DNA of 64,000 nucleotides from Krasilnikovia cinnamomea (GTDB lineage: Bacteria > Actinomycetota > Actinomycetes > Mycobacteriales > Micromonosporaceae). Both the position numbers and the translations under genes were made by a program. The notes below the pieces were generated by a model. It did not search any database, was not told the DNA's origin, and saw only the letters and a list, made by a program, of their open reading frames with translations. The stretch is from positions 5,394,001 through 5,458,000 of the forward strand of contig NZ_SHKY01000001.1 in the NCBI RefSeq assembly GCF_004217545.1, given 5' to 3'. Positions 19,740 through 29,169 of this stretch are shown in pieces (position 1 is the stretch's first letter; each line of letters begins with the position of its first letter).

Positions 19740-21209
19740 CTATTCGGGCAGGCGGGGACCGGCCGCCCGCTGGGTGGCCAGCCACGACTCCACGTCGTCG
19801 GCGGTACGCGGCAGGCCCGCGGACAGGTTCCGGCAGCCGTCGGCCGTGACCACCACGTCGTCCTCGATCCGGACGCCGATGCCGCGCAGCTCGTCGGGCA
19901 CCAGGTCGTCCTCCGGCTGGAAGTACAGGCCCGGCTCCACGGTCAGCACGTACCCCTCGCCGAGCGGACCGTCGCGGTACGCCTGCTTGCGCGCCGCGTT
20001 GCAGTCGTGCACGTCGATGCCGAGCATGTGCCCGAAACCGTGCAGGGTCCAGCGGCGGTACACCGAGGACTGTTCCGACATGGCCTCGTCCACGCTGACC
20101 GGCAGCAGGCCCAGGTCGTGCAGGCCCTCGGCCAGGACCCGCATGCAGACCAGTTGCACGTCGTGGAACTTGACGCCCGGCCGGATGAAGTCCATCCCGG
20201 CCTGCTGCGAGGCCAGCACGATGTCGTACACCTGGCGCTGCAGCGGGGTGAAGGTGCCCGACACCGGCACGGTACGCGTCACGTCCGCGGTGTACAGGTT
20301 CCGGCCCTCCACCCCCATGTCCATCAGCAGCAGTTCGCCGGGGCGGGTGACGCCGTCGTTGCGGACCCAGTGCAGGATCGTCGCGTGCGCCCCCGCGCCC
20401 ACGATGGAGCTGTAGCCGACGTCGTTGCCCTCGAACCGCGCCCGCAGCCCGAAGACCCCCTCCAGCAGCCGCTCCCGGACGCCCCGGTCGGCGGGCAGCA
20501 CCCGGGCCACGTCCTCGAAGCCGCGGACCGTCGCGTCGACCGCCTGCTGCAGCTGGCCGATCTCCCACTCGTCCTTGACCAGTTTCAACTCGCTGATGAC
20601 GTGGGCGAGCTCGCGGTCGCGCGGGGCGTCGGCGCCGGGCTCGTAGGCGAGGACGGCCCGGTCCACGTTGGGGTCCAGGCCGCGCAGCACCCGGGTACGG
20701 GCGGGCGCGCAGTCCGCCAGGGCCCGGCCGAGCTCGCCGTACGGCGCGGTCTCGATGCCCAGCTCCGTCGACTTCTCGGCGAGGGTGGGACGGCGCCCGA
20801 CCCACAGTTCGCCGTCGCGGCTGCGGAAGAACTCGTCGTTGTCCCGCGACGAACGCTGGCGCGAGTACAGCACCGCGTCGTGGCCCGAGCCGCTCGGGCG
20901 CAGCACCAGCACCCCGTTCGGGCCGTGGTCACCGGTGAGGTAGAAGAAGTCGCTGCCGGGCCGGAAGTGGAAGTCCGTGTCGTTGGCCCGGACCTTCTCC
21001 ACGCCCGTCGGGATCACCAGGGTCTCGCCCGGGAACGCCTCGGACAGGGCGTTGCGGCGCTTGGCGTAGTTCGGCGCCTCGGGCAGCGGTGTCACGGTGC
21101 GTGAGTCGTCTCGCCACCCGCCGCGCATGAACTGCAGGAACGCCTCCGGGAAATCTGGGTCATGCGACTCCGTCTTGGCCTGCGTGGTGCCGTCGCTCTG
21201 CTCGGCCAT
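19740..21209 (-). CDS. pepP: Xaa-Pro aminopeptidase (aminopeptidase P)
   Basis: 489 residues. The M24 metallopeptidase fold has all five metal ligands: D297 (LLMDMG), D309 (TADVTRT), H394 (HGFGHMLGIDVHD), E425 (TVEPGLY) and E449 (RIEDDV). The N-terminal domain (about 20-180) is the creatinase-like domain of aminopeptidase P. It removes the first residue from peptides with Pro in second position. Cytosolic, no signal peptide. Divergent from the PfkB kinase gene, with 178 bases between. Confidence 0.94.
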   Translation of the reverse strand: MAEQSDGTTQAKTESHDPDFPEAFLQFMRGGWRDDSRTVTPLPEAPNYAKRRNALSEAFPGETLVIPTGVEKVRANDTDFHFRPGSDFFYLTGDHGPNGVLVLRPSGSGHDAVLYSRQRSSRDNDEFFRSRDGELWVGRRPTLAEKSTELGIETAPYGELGRALADCAPARTRVLRGLDPNVDRAVLAYEPGADAPRDRELAHVISELKLVKDEWEIGQLQQAVDATVRGFEDVARVLPADRGVRERLLEGVFGLRARFEGNDVGYSSIVGAGAHATILHWVRNDGVTRPGELLLMDMGVEGRNLYTADVTRTVPVSGTFTPLQRQVYDIVLASQQAGMDFIRPGVKFHDVQLVCMRVLAEGLHDLGLLPVSVDEAMSEQSSVYRRWTLHGFGHMLGIDVHDCNAARKQAYRDGPLGEGYVLTVEPGLYFQPEDDLVPDELRGIGVRIEDDVVVTADGCRNLSAGLPRTADDVESWLATQRAAGPRLPE

Positions 21210-21387
21210 GCCTCATCCTCCCGTCGGTTCGGTAGCCGACGTTACCGCCTCGCGTCGGGAAACAGTGGGTGACCGTTTGCGGCAATTCAAAGCTCCCAGA
21301 GCGGGATATACAGTGCGCTAAGCGGTTTTCACCCCGCCGGGCCGCAAGGCTGACCACACGGCCGCTCGCGACGTCGAAAGGTGCGAC

Positions 21388-22326
21388 ATGGGCTACTCGG
21401 TGGTGCTCGGCGAGGCGCTGATGGATCTGCTGGAGACCGAGCGCGACGGCGAGGTCACCTACCGCCCGGCGATCGGCGGAGCCCCGCTGAACGTTGCGGT
21501 CGGCGTCGCCCGGCTCGGCGGCCACGCCGAGTACGTCGGCACGCTGGGCGGCGACACGCTGGGGGACCGGATCGCCGATTTCCTGCGTACGGCCGGGGTC
21601 GGGGTCCGGGGGGTGCGGCGCGTGCCGGTGCCCACGACGCTGGCCCTGACCACCTTCGACGGCGCCGAACCCACCTTCACCTTCTACGGCGAGCCCCCCT
21701 CGTACGCGCTGCTCGAACCCGGCGACCTCGACGCCGAACTCGTCGCCGGAGCGGCCGTGCTCTACACCGGCTCGATCGCGTTGCTGCGCGAGCCGTTCCG
21801 GGCCGCCGCCCGCGCCGCCTGGGCGACGCCCGGCCCGATCCGCGTCTTCGACCCGAACGTGCGCCCCACGCTGCTGCCCGGCCCCGCCGCGGTGGCGGCC
21901 CTGCGCGAGCTGACCGACGAGTTCATCGCCACGGCCGACCTGGTCAAACTCAGCGCCGCCGACGCGCGCCTGCTGTACGACGGGGCGGAGCCCGCCGCGG
22001 CCGCCGAGCGGATCCGGCGGCTGGGCGCGGCCGCGGTCGTGGTGACCGCCGGTGCGGCGGGCGCCCACGTGGCAACGGCGGACGGCGCGACGACGCTGCC
22101 GGCCCCGGCGGTGTCCGCGGTCGACGCGACCGGGGCGGGCGACTCGGTGATGGCGGCACTCGTCCGGCGCCTGCTGGCCGAGGGCACGCCCGCCGACCTG
22201 GCCGACTGGCTGCGCCACGTACGTTTCGCGCTGGCCGTGGCGGGCCTGGTCTGTGAGCGGCCCGGCGGCGCGGTGGCGATGCCCGCCCCGGACGAACTCA
22301 CCCGTCGCTGGGGCGACCTGCCCTGA
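21388..22326 (+). CDS. PfkB-family carbohydrate kinase (fructokinase-like)
   Basis: 312 residues from ATG, with AAAGG upstream. Features are IGGAPLNVAVGVARLGG (about 30-46), TLGGDTLGDRI, and the catalytic/anion-hole segment DATGAGDSVMAAL (about 245-257), where the second D is the base. FDPNVRP and VVVTAGAAGAH support ribokinase/fructokinase type. It phosphorylates a sugar with ATP; fructose is the likeliest substrate but not provable. A hairpin of the dispersed repeat family (22363-22403) follows. Confidence 0.88.
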   Translation: MGYSVVLGEALMDLLETERDGEVTYRPAIGGAPLNVAVGVARLGGHAEYVGTLGGDTLGDRIADFLRTAGVGVRGVRRVPVPTTLALTTFDGAEPTFTFYGEPPSYALLEPGDLDAELVAGAAVLYTGSIALLREPFRAAARAAWATPGPIRVFDPNVRPTLLPGPAAVAALRELTDEFIATADLVKLSAADARLLYDGAEPAAAAERIRRLGAAAVVVTAGAAGAHVATADGATTLPAPAVSAVDATGAGDSVMAALVRRLLAEGTPADLADWLRHVRFALAVAGLVCERPGGAVAMPAPDELTRRWGDLP

Positions 22327-22362
22327 CCGTGGCCCCTCCCGGCGGCGTGGCCGCGGCGCGAA

Positions 22363-22403
22363 CTTGAGGAGTTCGGGTTCGGAGCGGACCCGAACCCTTC
22401 AAG
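22363..22403. terminator. Hairpin with dispersed-repeat core between convergent genes
   Basis: CTTGAGGAGTTCGGGT (22363-22378) pairs with ACCCGAACCCTTCAAG (22388-22403) with one mismatch and one G-U pair. It lies between the convergent PfkB and hotdog genes and could act in both directions. The right arm recurs at 37305 and 49823. Confidence 0.6.
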
Positions 22404-22485
22404 GTCCGGGCCGCTGCCCTCGCTCGGCTGCTTCGATGCGTCGGCTGTGGCTCGGGCGACCGGCGGTGTGGGGCGCCGGCTGTGC

Positions 22486-22878
22486 TCAGGCGCCCTGGGC
22501 CTTGGCGATGAAGCGTTGACGGTCCAGGAGGACCCGCTCGACCCGGACCTCGGCGACGATCTCCTCGCCGTCGCGCACGACCACCTCGAAGCCGAGCTTG
22601 CGGCCGTCCACCTTCGCCAGGGTGGCGAGCGCGGTGATCCGGCGGCCGACCGGCGTGGGGGCGAGGTGCTCGACCTCCGCGCGCGTACCGACCGTGGTCA
22701 CCCCGCCGGGCATCTGGCGCGCGGTCGCCGCGACCGTCGCGGTCTCGGCCAGCGAGAGGACGCGCGGAGTGCCCAGCACGGGCACGTCGCCGGAGCCGAG
22801 GGCCTGGGCGGTGTCGGCATCGGTGACGGTCAACTCCACCCGGGCGGTGAGACCGGGGGCGAACTCCGGAAGCTCCAT
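22486..22878 (-). CDS. FlK-like hotdog thioesterase
   Basis: 130 residues, the usual size of this single-domain hotdog family. T37 (VLGTP), E45 (LAETA) and H71 (VEHLAPTPVG) correspond, with a constant offset of five, to the catalytic Thr42, Glu50 and His76 of fluoroacetyl-CoA thioesterase FlK. Most relatives are not fluoroacetate-specific and probably hydrolyse or bind other acyl-CoAs. It starts nine bases after the stop of the PH-domain protein, so it is likely the last gene of the operon from 25211. Confidence 0.86.
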   Translation of the reverse strand: MELPEFAPGLTARVELTVTDADTAQALGSGDVPVLGTPRVLSLAETATVAATARQMPGGVTTVGTRAEVEHLAPTPVGRRITALATLAKVDGRKLGFEVVVRDGEEIVAEVRVERVLLDRQRFIAKAQGA

Positions 22879-22887
22879 CGGCTCAGC

Positions 22888-24345
22888 TTAAGGTGCGACG
22901 GATCGCCGCCCGTACACGTCATCCGGGGCGGCGGCCGCGGCCTGGCGGCCACGCTCGGCGAGTTGCGCCGCGAGGGCCCACGCCTCGTGCAGATCCCGGT
23001 CGCGGGCGGCCGCGCCCCGCCCGCCCGCGGTGTCCGCGTGCACCGTGGCGAGTCCCAGCAGCCGCTGCACCGGACCCTGCACCACCCGGACGCTCTGCAG
23101 CCGCGCGTACGGCACGAGCTGCAGCTCGTGGGTCAGCCGCCCCCACCGGGTGACGAAGCCACCGGGCGCCAGCCCGGCCCCCAGGTACCGCAGCGTGAAC
23201 GGGTGCAGCCACCGGGCCCGCGCGGGCGGCGCCGTCACCGGCATCGCCAGCAGATCCGCGCCGGGCAGCACCTCCCACACCACCGCGCGGGCGGTGGCCA
23301 GGTCACCGACCGGCATCAGCCGGTCCGAACCGGTGTCGTCGCGCTCCTGCGGGCCCGCGAACCCGGCCACGTCCAGGCGCAGGTGCAGCCAGCCCTTCGC
23401 CCGCCACAGCAGCGGCCAGGTGGCGCTGACGGACTGCACCCGGTGCAACGGCACGATCTGGCTGCGCGTCTCCACCAGTCCCTGACGGACGGCGAGCCGG
23501 CCCTCGGCGTCGCGGCCCAGCCGGAACGCCCAGTCCCGCAGGATCCGCCGGACCGGCTGCAGGAGCACCCCGACCATCGCCGTGACCGTGCTGGCGATGC
23601 CGACGAACGTCCAGCTGCCGTCGAGGACGAACTGCAGGGTGACGCCCGTGATGCCGATCGGCAGGAGCAGCGCCTGCGGGGTGAGCAGCTGGCTGACGAT
23701 CAGGTCGGTGTTGTCGACCGCCAGCAGGGGCCGCGCCGTGGCGGCGACCGTACGGTCCGGCGCCGCGGCGGACGAGGGGGCGTGGCCGGCCAGGGCGAGC
23801 AGGCGTTGGCGCAGGGCGGTGGCGTCCCGGACCGTCAGGTACGCCAGCGGCGCCTCCGTCTTGCCCCCGCCGACCACCTCCAGCCGCAACTCGGCCAGGC
23901 CGGTGAGCTGGGCCAGCAGCGGGCGGCGCAGCTCGACGGACTGCAGGCGCTCCAGCGGGATGGCCCGGTTGCGCCGCCACAGCAGCCCGTCGGCGATGCG
24001 CAGCTCGCGCCCCACCACGTGGTAGCCGGTGTTGAGCCAGCTGACCACCGACAGGACCACCGCGCCGACGGCCAGGACGGCCACCACGATGGCGAAGCGT
24101 TCCGGGCCCACCTGCGACAGCGTCTGCCAGCTCAGCGCGGCCACGATCACGGTGAGCGACTTGGCGCCGTGCAGCAGCGGGCTCAGCGGATGCAGCCGCC
24201 GGCGCGGCTCCGGCACCGGGGGTGACCCGTCGGACGGCAGCCCAGGCGGTCGACCGGAGCCGTCCGGTTCCGCGCGCTGGGCCTGCTGAGCGGGCTCGTC
24301 CGCCGGGGGCGGCCCGGCGGGCAGGGAGGCGTCAGCGGTGGTCAC
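22888..24345 (-). CDS. Membrane protein with multiple bacterial PH domains (YdbT-like)
   Basis: 485 residues from GTG at 24345. Hydrophobic pairs occur at about 70-115 and 225-275. The conserved bPH_2 pattern (YHVVGRELRIADGLLWRRN, IPLERLQSVE; RQGLVETRSQIVPLHRVQSV; ELQLVPYARLQSVRVVQG) appears three times. This is the YdbS/YdbT pair layout, in which a short PH protein precedes a long one. In Bacillus, YdbST-type proteins protect against some antimicrobial peptides. The GTG overlaps the stop of the short partner (GTGA). The N-terminal 45 residues are Pro/Ala-rich. Confidence 0.87.
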   Translation of the reverse strand: MTTADASLPAGPPPADEPAQQAQRAEPDGSGRPPGLPSDGSPPVPEPRRRLHPLSPLLHGAKSLTVIVAALSWQTLSQVGPERFAIVVAVLAVGAVVLSVVSWLNTGYHVVGRELRIADGLLWRRNRAIPLERLQSVELRRPLLAQLTGLAELRLEVVGGGKTEAPLAYLTVRDATALRQRLLALAGHAPSSAAAPDRTVAATARPLLAVDNTDLIVSQLLTPQALLLPIGITGVTLQFVLDGSWTFVGIASTVTAMVGVLLQPVRRILRDWAFRLGRDAEGRLAVRQGLVETRSQIVPLHRVQSVSATWPLLWRAKGWLHLRLDVAGFAGPQERDDTGSDRLMPVGDLATARAVVWEVLPGADLLAMPVTAPPARARWLHPFTLRYLGAGLAPGGFVTRWGRLTHELQLVPYARLQSVRVVQGPVQRLLGLATVHADTAGGRGAAARDRDLHEAWALAAQLAERGRQAAAAAPDDVYGRRSVAP

Positions 24346-24941
24346 AGGCCCTCGGCCCGATCCTCGCCCAGCGCGGTGAGCCGGTCGCGCAGCCGGGCGG
24401 CCTCCTCGGGCGGCAGGCCGGGCACCCGGGCGTCGCTGGCGGCCGCCGCGGTGTGCAGCTGCACCGTCGCGAGATTGAACGCCCGCTCCAGCGGACCGGC
24501 GGTGACATCGACGTACTGCATGCGGGAGTACGGGACGATGGACAGCCGGCGCACCAGCAGGCCGTGCCGTACCAGCAGGTCGTTGTCGCGTTCGGCGTAT
24601 CCCCAGGCGCGGACGGCCCGGACGGTCGTGATCGAGCGCCAGATCGCGTACACCACGACGACCGCCATACCGGCCAGCCACCACGAGTGCCCGGTGAGCA
24701 GCCGTCCGACGAGCAGGCCCAGCAGCACCACGGCCGCGAACGCGCCCCGGGAGATCAGTTCCACAGTGATCAGCCGCGGCGAAATCTGGCGCCAGGCGAC
24801 GGTGTCGGGCCACGGCTCCAGCGGGTCGGTCGCGGGCGAGGGTTCGGCGACGGGCGGAGGTCCGGCGACGGGCGAGGGTTCGGCGACGGGCGGAGGTCCG
24901 GCGACGGGCGAGGGCTCGGCGACGGGCGAGGGTTCGGCCAC
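24342..24941 (-). CDS. Short membrane protein with one bacterial PH domain (YdbS-like)
   Basis: 199 residues from GTG at 24941. Two membrane helices (about 65-105) are followed by a bPH_2 domain (NDLLVRHGLLVRRLSIVPYS, then RMQYVDVTAGPLERAFNLAT). The first 37 residues are six-residue repeats (EPSPVA/GPPPVA) encoded by an 18-bp direct repeat at about 24845-24937. The gene is translationally coupled to the longer PH protein; together they form the known two-component PH pair. Role probably at the cell envelope. Confidence 0.86.
   Translation of the reverse strand: MAEPSPVAEPSPVAGPPPVAEPSPVAGPPPVAEPSPATDPLEPWPDTVAWRQISPRLITVELISRGAFAAVVLLGLLVGRLLTGHSWWLAGMAVVVVYAIWRSITTVRAVRAWGYAERDNDLLVRHGLLVRRLSIVPYSRMQYVDVTAGPLERAFNLATVQLHTAAAASDARVPGLPPEEAARLRDRLTALGEDRAEGL
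24845..24937. repeat. 18-bp tandem repeat in PH-protein N-terminus
   Basis: The box GGCGACGGGCG recurs every 18 bases (for example 24846, 24864, 24882), with two alternating variants giving a 36-base higher-order unit. It encodes EPSPVA and GPPPVA hexapeptides. Confidence 0.8.
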
Positions 24942-24950
24942 GCTTCGAGC

Positions 24951-25211
24951 CTAGGAGATCGCCGCACCGGGCGGCGACGGTGCGATCCGCTCCGAGTAGG
25001 GCTCGACTTCGCGCAGGAGGCGGCGGGCGCTGAGGAAGTCACCCAGCGATTCCCGGTGCTCGGCGCAGGCCAGCCACGTCTTGCGCCGCTGCGGCTCGTG
25101 CAGCTTGGGGTTGTTCCACCGCAGCTGCCAGACGGCGGGCGCACGGCAGCCCTTGGCGGAGCACTGGGGGGTCAGATCCTCGACCACGTCCGCAAGCCTA
25201 CGCGGGCGCAT
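24951..25211 (-). CDS. Small Cys/His-containing conserved protein
   Basis: 86 residues if started at ATG 25211; GTG 25187 (78 residues, VVEDLTPQC) is an alternative, and neither has a strong ribosome site. C17 and C22 (PQCSAKGC), C49 and H52 (LACAEH) form a C-x4-C...C-x2-H pattern, likely a zinc site. WNNPKLHEPQRRKTW is characteristic of a conserved actinobacterial family without known function. It ends nine bases before the PH gene, so it heads that operon. Upstream, the frame runs on through the 15-bp repeat array, so the true N-terminus is uncertain. Confidence 0.75.
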   Translation of the reverse strand: MRPRRLADVVEDLTPQCSAKGCRAPAVWQLRWNNPKLHEPQRRKTWLACAEHRESLGDFLSARRLLREVEPYSERIAPSPPGAAIS

Positions 25212-25375
25212 GCGTGCGCAGGTATGGCGTGCGCAGGTATGGCGTGCGCAGGTATGGCGTGCGCAGGTATGGCGTGCGCAGGTATGGCGTGCGCAGGTAT
25301 GGCGTGCGCAGGTATGGCGTGCGCAGGTATGGCGTGCGCAGGTATGGCGTGCGCAGGTATGGCGTGCGGAGGTAG
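25212..25375. repeat. 15-bp tandem repeat array (10 near-perfect copies plus a decayed one)
   Basis: The unit GTGCGCAGGTATGGC repeats with GGTAT at 25221, 25236, 25251, 25266, 25281, 25296, 25311, 25326, 25341 and 25356. An eleventh degenerate copy is near 25371. It starts where the minus-strand operon begins and lies 250 bases before the MoxR gene. Each unit contains the palindrome TGCGCA. Confidence 0.95.
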
Positions 25376-25624
25376 GAGAGATGAGCGCCGGGCGACCACG
25401 GGGGAAGTCGCCCGGCGACGCGCTGAATGTTACACGCTCCCAGTCCCCCGCCGTCCACCCCTGCGCGGTGCCCGATCCGGCGGATCGCGCAGAAAGATCG
25501 AATCGTGGCGGTCGCTGTCCGGCGCCCGGCGGGTAATGCGGCTCTGCCCCGACGGTTTTCCGCATGGTCGTGTAAGTCTTGAGCGTCGGCACCCGCGCCG
25601 ACGCCGAACCGCTGTGGAGGACCG
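25376..25624. other. Spacer between repeat array and MoxR gene
   Basis: No gene supported on either strand. It must contain the MoxR operon promoter and possibly that of the minus-strand operon. The only clear signal is GGAGG (25616-25620), four bases before the MoxR GTG. Confidence 0.4.
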
Positions 25625-26751
<1,127 letters not shown>

Positions 26752-26755
<4 letters not shown>

Positions 26756-27765
26756 CGCAGGCCGGGACCGCACCACCCGGGGCCGACGACGGCACCGCCC
26801 GGGCCGAGGCCGTGCTGTCCCGCCTGCAACTGCTGGTCACCCGCAAGCTCGACGGCCTGCTTCAGGGCGACTACGCCGGCCTGCTGCCCGGCCCTGGCAG
26901 CGAGGCGGGGGAGTCCCGGGAGTACCGCCCCGGCGACGACGTACGCCGCATGGACTGGCCGGTGACCGCCCGGACCACCACCCCGCACGTGCGGCGCACG
27001 GTCGCCGACCGGGAACTGGAGACCTGGCTCGCGGTGGACCTGTCGGCCAGCGTCGACTTCGGCACCGCCCGCTGGCTCAAACGCGACCTGGTGATCGCCG
27101 CGGCCGCCGCGATGGCCCACCTCACCGTGCGGGGCGGCAACCGGATCGGCGCGGTCGTCGGCACCGGCTCGGGCGTCCCGGCATCCACCGGGTCGCGCGG
27201 GTGGCGGCGCCGCCGCGACACCACGCCACCGGCCGAGCCGACCCCGCCGTCGATGGTGCGGCTGCCCGCCCGGCCCGGGCGCAAGGAGGCGCAGGGGCTG
27301 CTGCGGGCGATCGCCCGTACCTCGATCCGGCCCGGCCGGGCCGACCTGGGTGCCCTGGTCGACATGCTGAACCGGCCGCCGCGCCGGCGCGGGGTGGCCG
27401 TGGTGATCTCCGACTTCCTGGCTCCGGTCGAGGGCTGGGCCCGCCCGGTCCGCAAGCTCGGGGTCCGCCACGACGTGCTGGCCATCGAGGTCGTCGACCC
27501 GCGCGAACTCGAGCTGCCCGACGTCGGCGTGCTCACCCTGGCCGACCCGGAGACCGGGGCCCTGCACGAGGTGCAGACCGCCGACCCGGCGCTGCGCCGC
27601 CGCTACGCCGAGGCGGCCGGTGAGCAGCGCGCCGTGATCGCCCGGGCCCTGCGCGCCGCCGGTGCCGCCCACCTGCGACTGCGCACCGACACGGACTGGC
27701 TGCTGGACATGGTCCGCTTCGTCGCGGCCCAACGACACGCTCGCACCAGGGGGACCACCCGATGA
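26752..27765 (+). CDS. DUF58 protein of the MoxR operon
   Basis: 337 residues from GTG. The DUF58 core YRPGDDVRRMDWPVTARTT (about 57-75) and ETWLAVDLSASVDFG are standard. The second half has a VWA-like fold with VVISDFLAPVEGW. No membrane helices, so it is a soluble form. It probably couples the MoxR ATPase to the membrane VWA protein encoded next. It overlaps both neighbours by four bases (GTGA and ATGA), showing strong translational coupling. Confidence 0.92.
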
Positions 27766-28712
27766 TCCGTTTCCTGGCACCCTGGTGGCTGCTGGCCTGG
27801 CTGCCCGTCATCGCCGTCGCCGGGGTGTACGTGTGGCGCCAGTTCCGGCAGCGCTCGTACGCGATCCGGTTCACCAACGTCGACCTGCTGCGTACGCTCG
27901 CCCCCAAGGGTCTGGGCTGGCGCCGGCACTTGGCTGCGGCCGCGTTCCTGCTCAGCATGGTCGCGCTGGCCTCGGCGATGGCCCGGCCCTCGGTGGACCG
28001 CAAGGAGCCGCTGGAACGGGCCACGGTCATGCTGGCGATCGACGTGTCGCTGTCCATGCAGGCCGACGACGTCGCCCCGACCCGGATCCAGGCCGCGCAG
28101 GAGGCGGCGAAGGCGTTCGTCGACGAGCTGCCGCCCACCTACAACCTGGGGCTGGTGTCGTTCGCGAAGTCGGCCAACGTGCTGGTGCCGCCGACCAAGG
28201 ACCGCGCCGCGGTGCTGGCGGGCATCGACGGCCTGACCCTGGCCGAGGCCACCGCGACCGGCGAGGCGGTCTTCACCTCGCTGGACGCCATCCGGTCCGT
28301 GCCCGCCGACGGCGCCGACGGCGCCCCGCCCGCCCGGATCGTGCTGCTCTCCGACGGCTACCGCACGTCGGGACGATCCATCGAGGACGCGGCCACCGCG
28401 GCCTCGTCCGCGAACGTCCCGGTCTCCACGATCGCTTTCGGTACGGACACCGGCGTCGTGGACATCCGCGGCCAGTTGCAGCGGGTGCCGGTGGACCGGC
28501 TGTCGTTGCAGCAGCTCGCCGAGACGACCAAGGGCTATTTCTACGAGGCCGCCTCGGTCGGCGAGCTGAAGCAGGTGTACGAGGACATGGGCTCCTCCAT
28601 CGGCCACCGGATCGAACCGCGCGAGGTCACCCAGTGGTACGCCGGTGCGGCCCTGCTGTTCGGCCTGGTGGCGGCGGGCCTGAGTCTGCTGTGGACCTCG
28701 CGGCTGCCGTGA
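27762..28712 (+). CDS. VWA-domain membrane protein (BatA-like)
   Basis: 316 residues. Two N-terminal helices (about 5-25 and 55-75), a VWA domain with the MIDAS sequence DVSLSMQADD (about 91) and LSDGYRTSGRS, and a final helix (about 290-310). BatA-type membrane proteins of this layout are the usual third partner of MoxR/DUF58. The neighbourhood (next: fabG, inhA, ferrochelatase) is that of M. tuberculosis Rv1479-Rv1485. Confidence 0.93.
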   Translation: MIRFLAPWWLLAWLPVIAVAGVYVWRQFRQRSYAIRFTNVDLLRTLAPKGLGWRRHLAAAAFLLSMVALASAMARPSVDRKEPLERATVMLAIDVSLSMQADDVAPTRIQAAQEAAKAFVDELPPTYNLGLVSFAKSANVLVPPTKDRAAVLAGIDGLTLAEATATGEAVFTSLDAIRSVPADGADGAPPARIVLLSDGYRTSGRSIEDAATAASSANVPVSTIAFGTDTGVVDIRGQLQRVPVDRLSLQQLAETTKGYFYEAASVGELKQVYEDMGSSIGHRIEPREVTQWYAGAALLFGLVAAGLSLLWTSRLP

Positions 28713-28720
28713 GCATGTGG

Positions 28721-28807
28721 TCAGGGTGTGCTGTGCACCAGCACGAACAGCACGACCACCCAGACGGTGGCGATGGTGAAGCCGAGGGGCGCGACGAAGC
28801 GGCTCAT
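28721..28807 (-). CDS. 28-residue single-span membrane peptide
   Basis: ATG at 28807, preceded by GGAGG (28816-28820) with spacing 8, an optimal ribosome site. The peptide begins MSRFVAPLGFTIATVW and continues through a Val/Leu-rich core (VVVLFVLV) to HSTP, a textbook short membrane helix with a charged N-terminus. It lies convergent to the VWA gene, eight bases from its stop. Short, so coding status rests on the ribosome site and hydrophobic pattern. Confidence 0.6.
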   Translation of the reverse strand: MSRFVAPLGFTIATVWVVVLFVLVHSTP

Positions 28808-28981
28808 CTGCGGAACCTCCGGAAGTGAAGACCGGCGGGGACAGCGCACACGTCACGTCGCGGCCGGCACCGCTCCCCGGCGGTCGCGGCGCGCACGACC
28901 GGGCCCGCAGCCGATCATGCGGCCTGCGGGTGGGGAGGGCGGGAGGGTGTCAGCCTCAGGCGGGCTGACGACCGGCCCGGC

Positions 28982-29032
28982 CGCGACTAGGAGGATCGCT
29001 ATCTCGCACAGCGATCACCTCCGTCGGTCGCG
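28982..29032. promoter_or_regulatory. Nested inverted repeat upstream of fabG
   Basis: Outer arms CGCGAC (28982-28987) and GTCGCG (29027-29032); inner arms AGGAGGATCGCT (28989-29000) and AGCGATCACCTCC (29010-29022), with one extra base. It is 138 bases before the fabG start, in the promoter region of the fatty-acid operon, and could be an operator or a hairpin. Confidence 0.45.
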
Positions 29033-29169
29033 GGCCACGATTCGTGGCGGTCTTCGGGCCGTCCGAGAGCGTACCTCTTAAGCGCGACATAAGGAAAACG
29101 GGCGCGTGCCCGGCGTGGCGCGAACCACCCGCTAGTCTCCACATGATCCCCGCAGCAGAAGGAGTACGC

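Noticed and set aside
22447..24225. 592-codon plus-strand frame opposite the PH-domain and hotdog genes.
   Set aside because: Gln/Arg/His-rich shadow. The minus-strand genes have conserved motifs and overlapping starts and stops.
25212..25375. CRISPR array.
   Set aside because: Units are directly adjacent without spacers, and no cas genes are present. The same applies to the 92-bp array.
25081..25592. Several frames of pentapeptide repeats over the 15-bp array, on both strands.
   Set aside because: Open only because the unit is 15 bases without stops. No start signal. The minus-strand continuation is mentioned as an open question, not as a gene.
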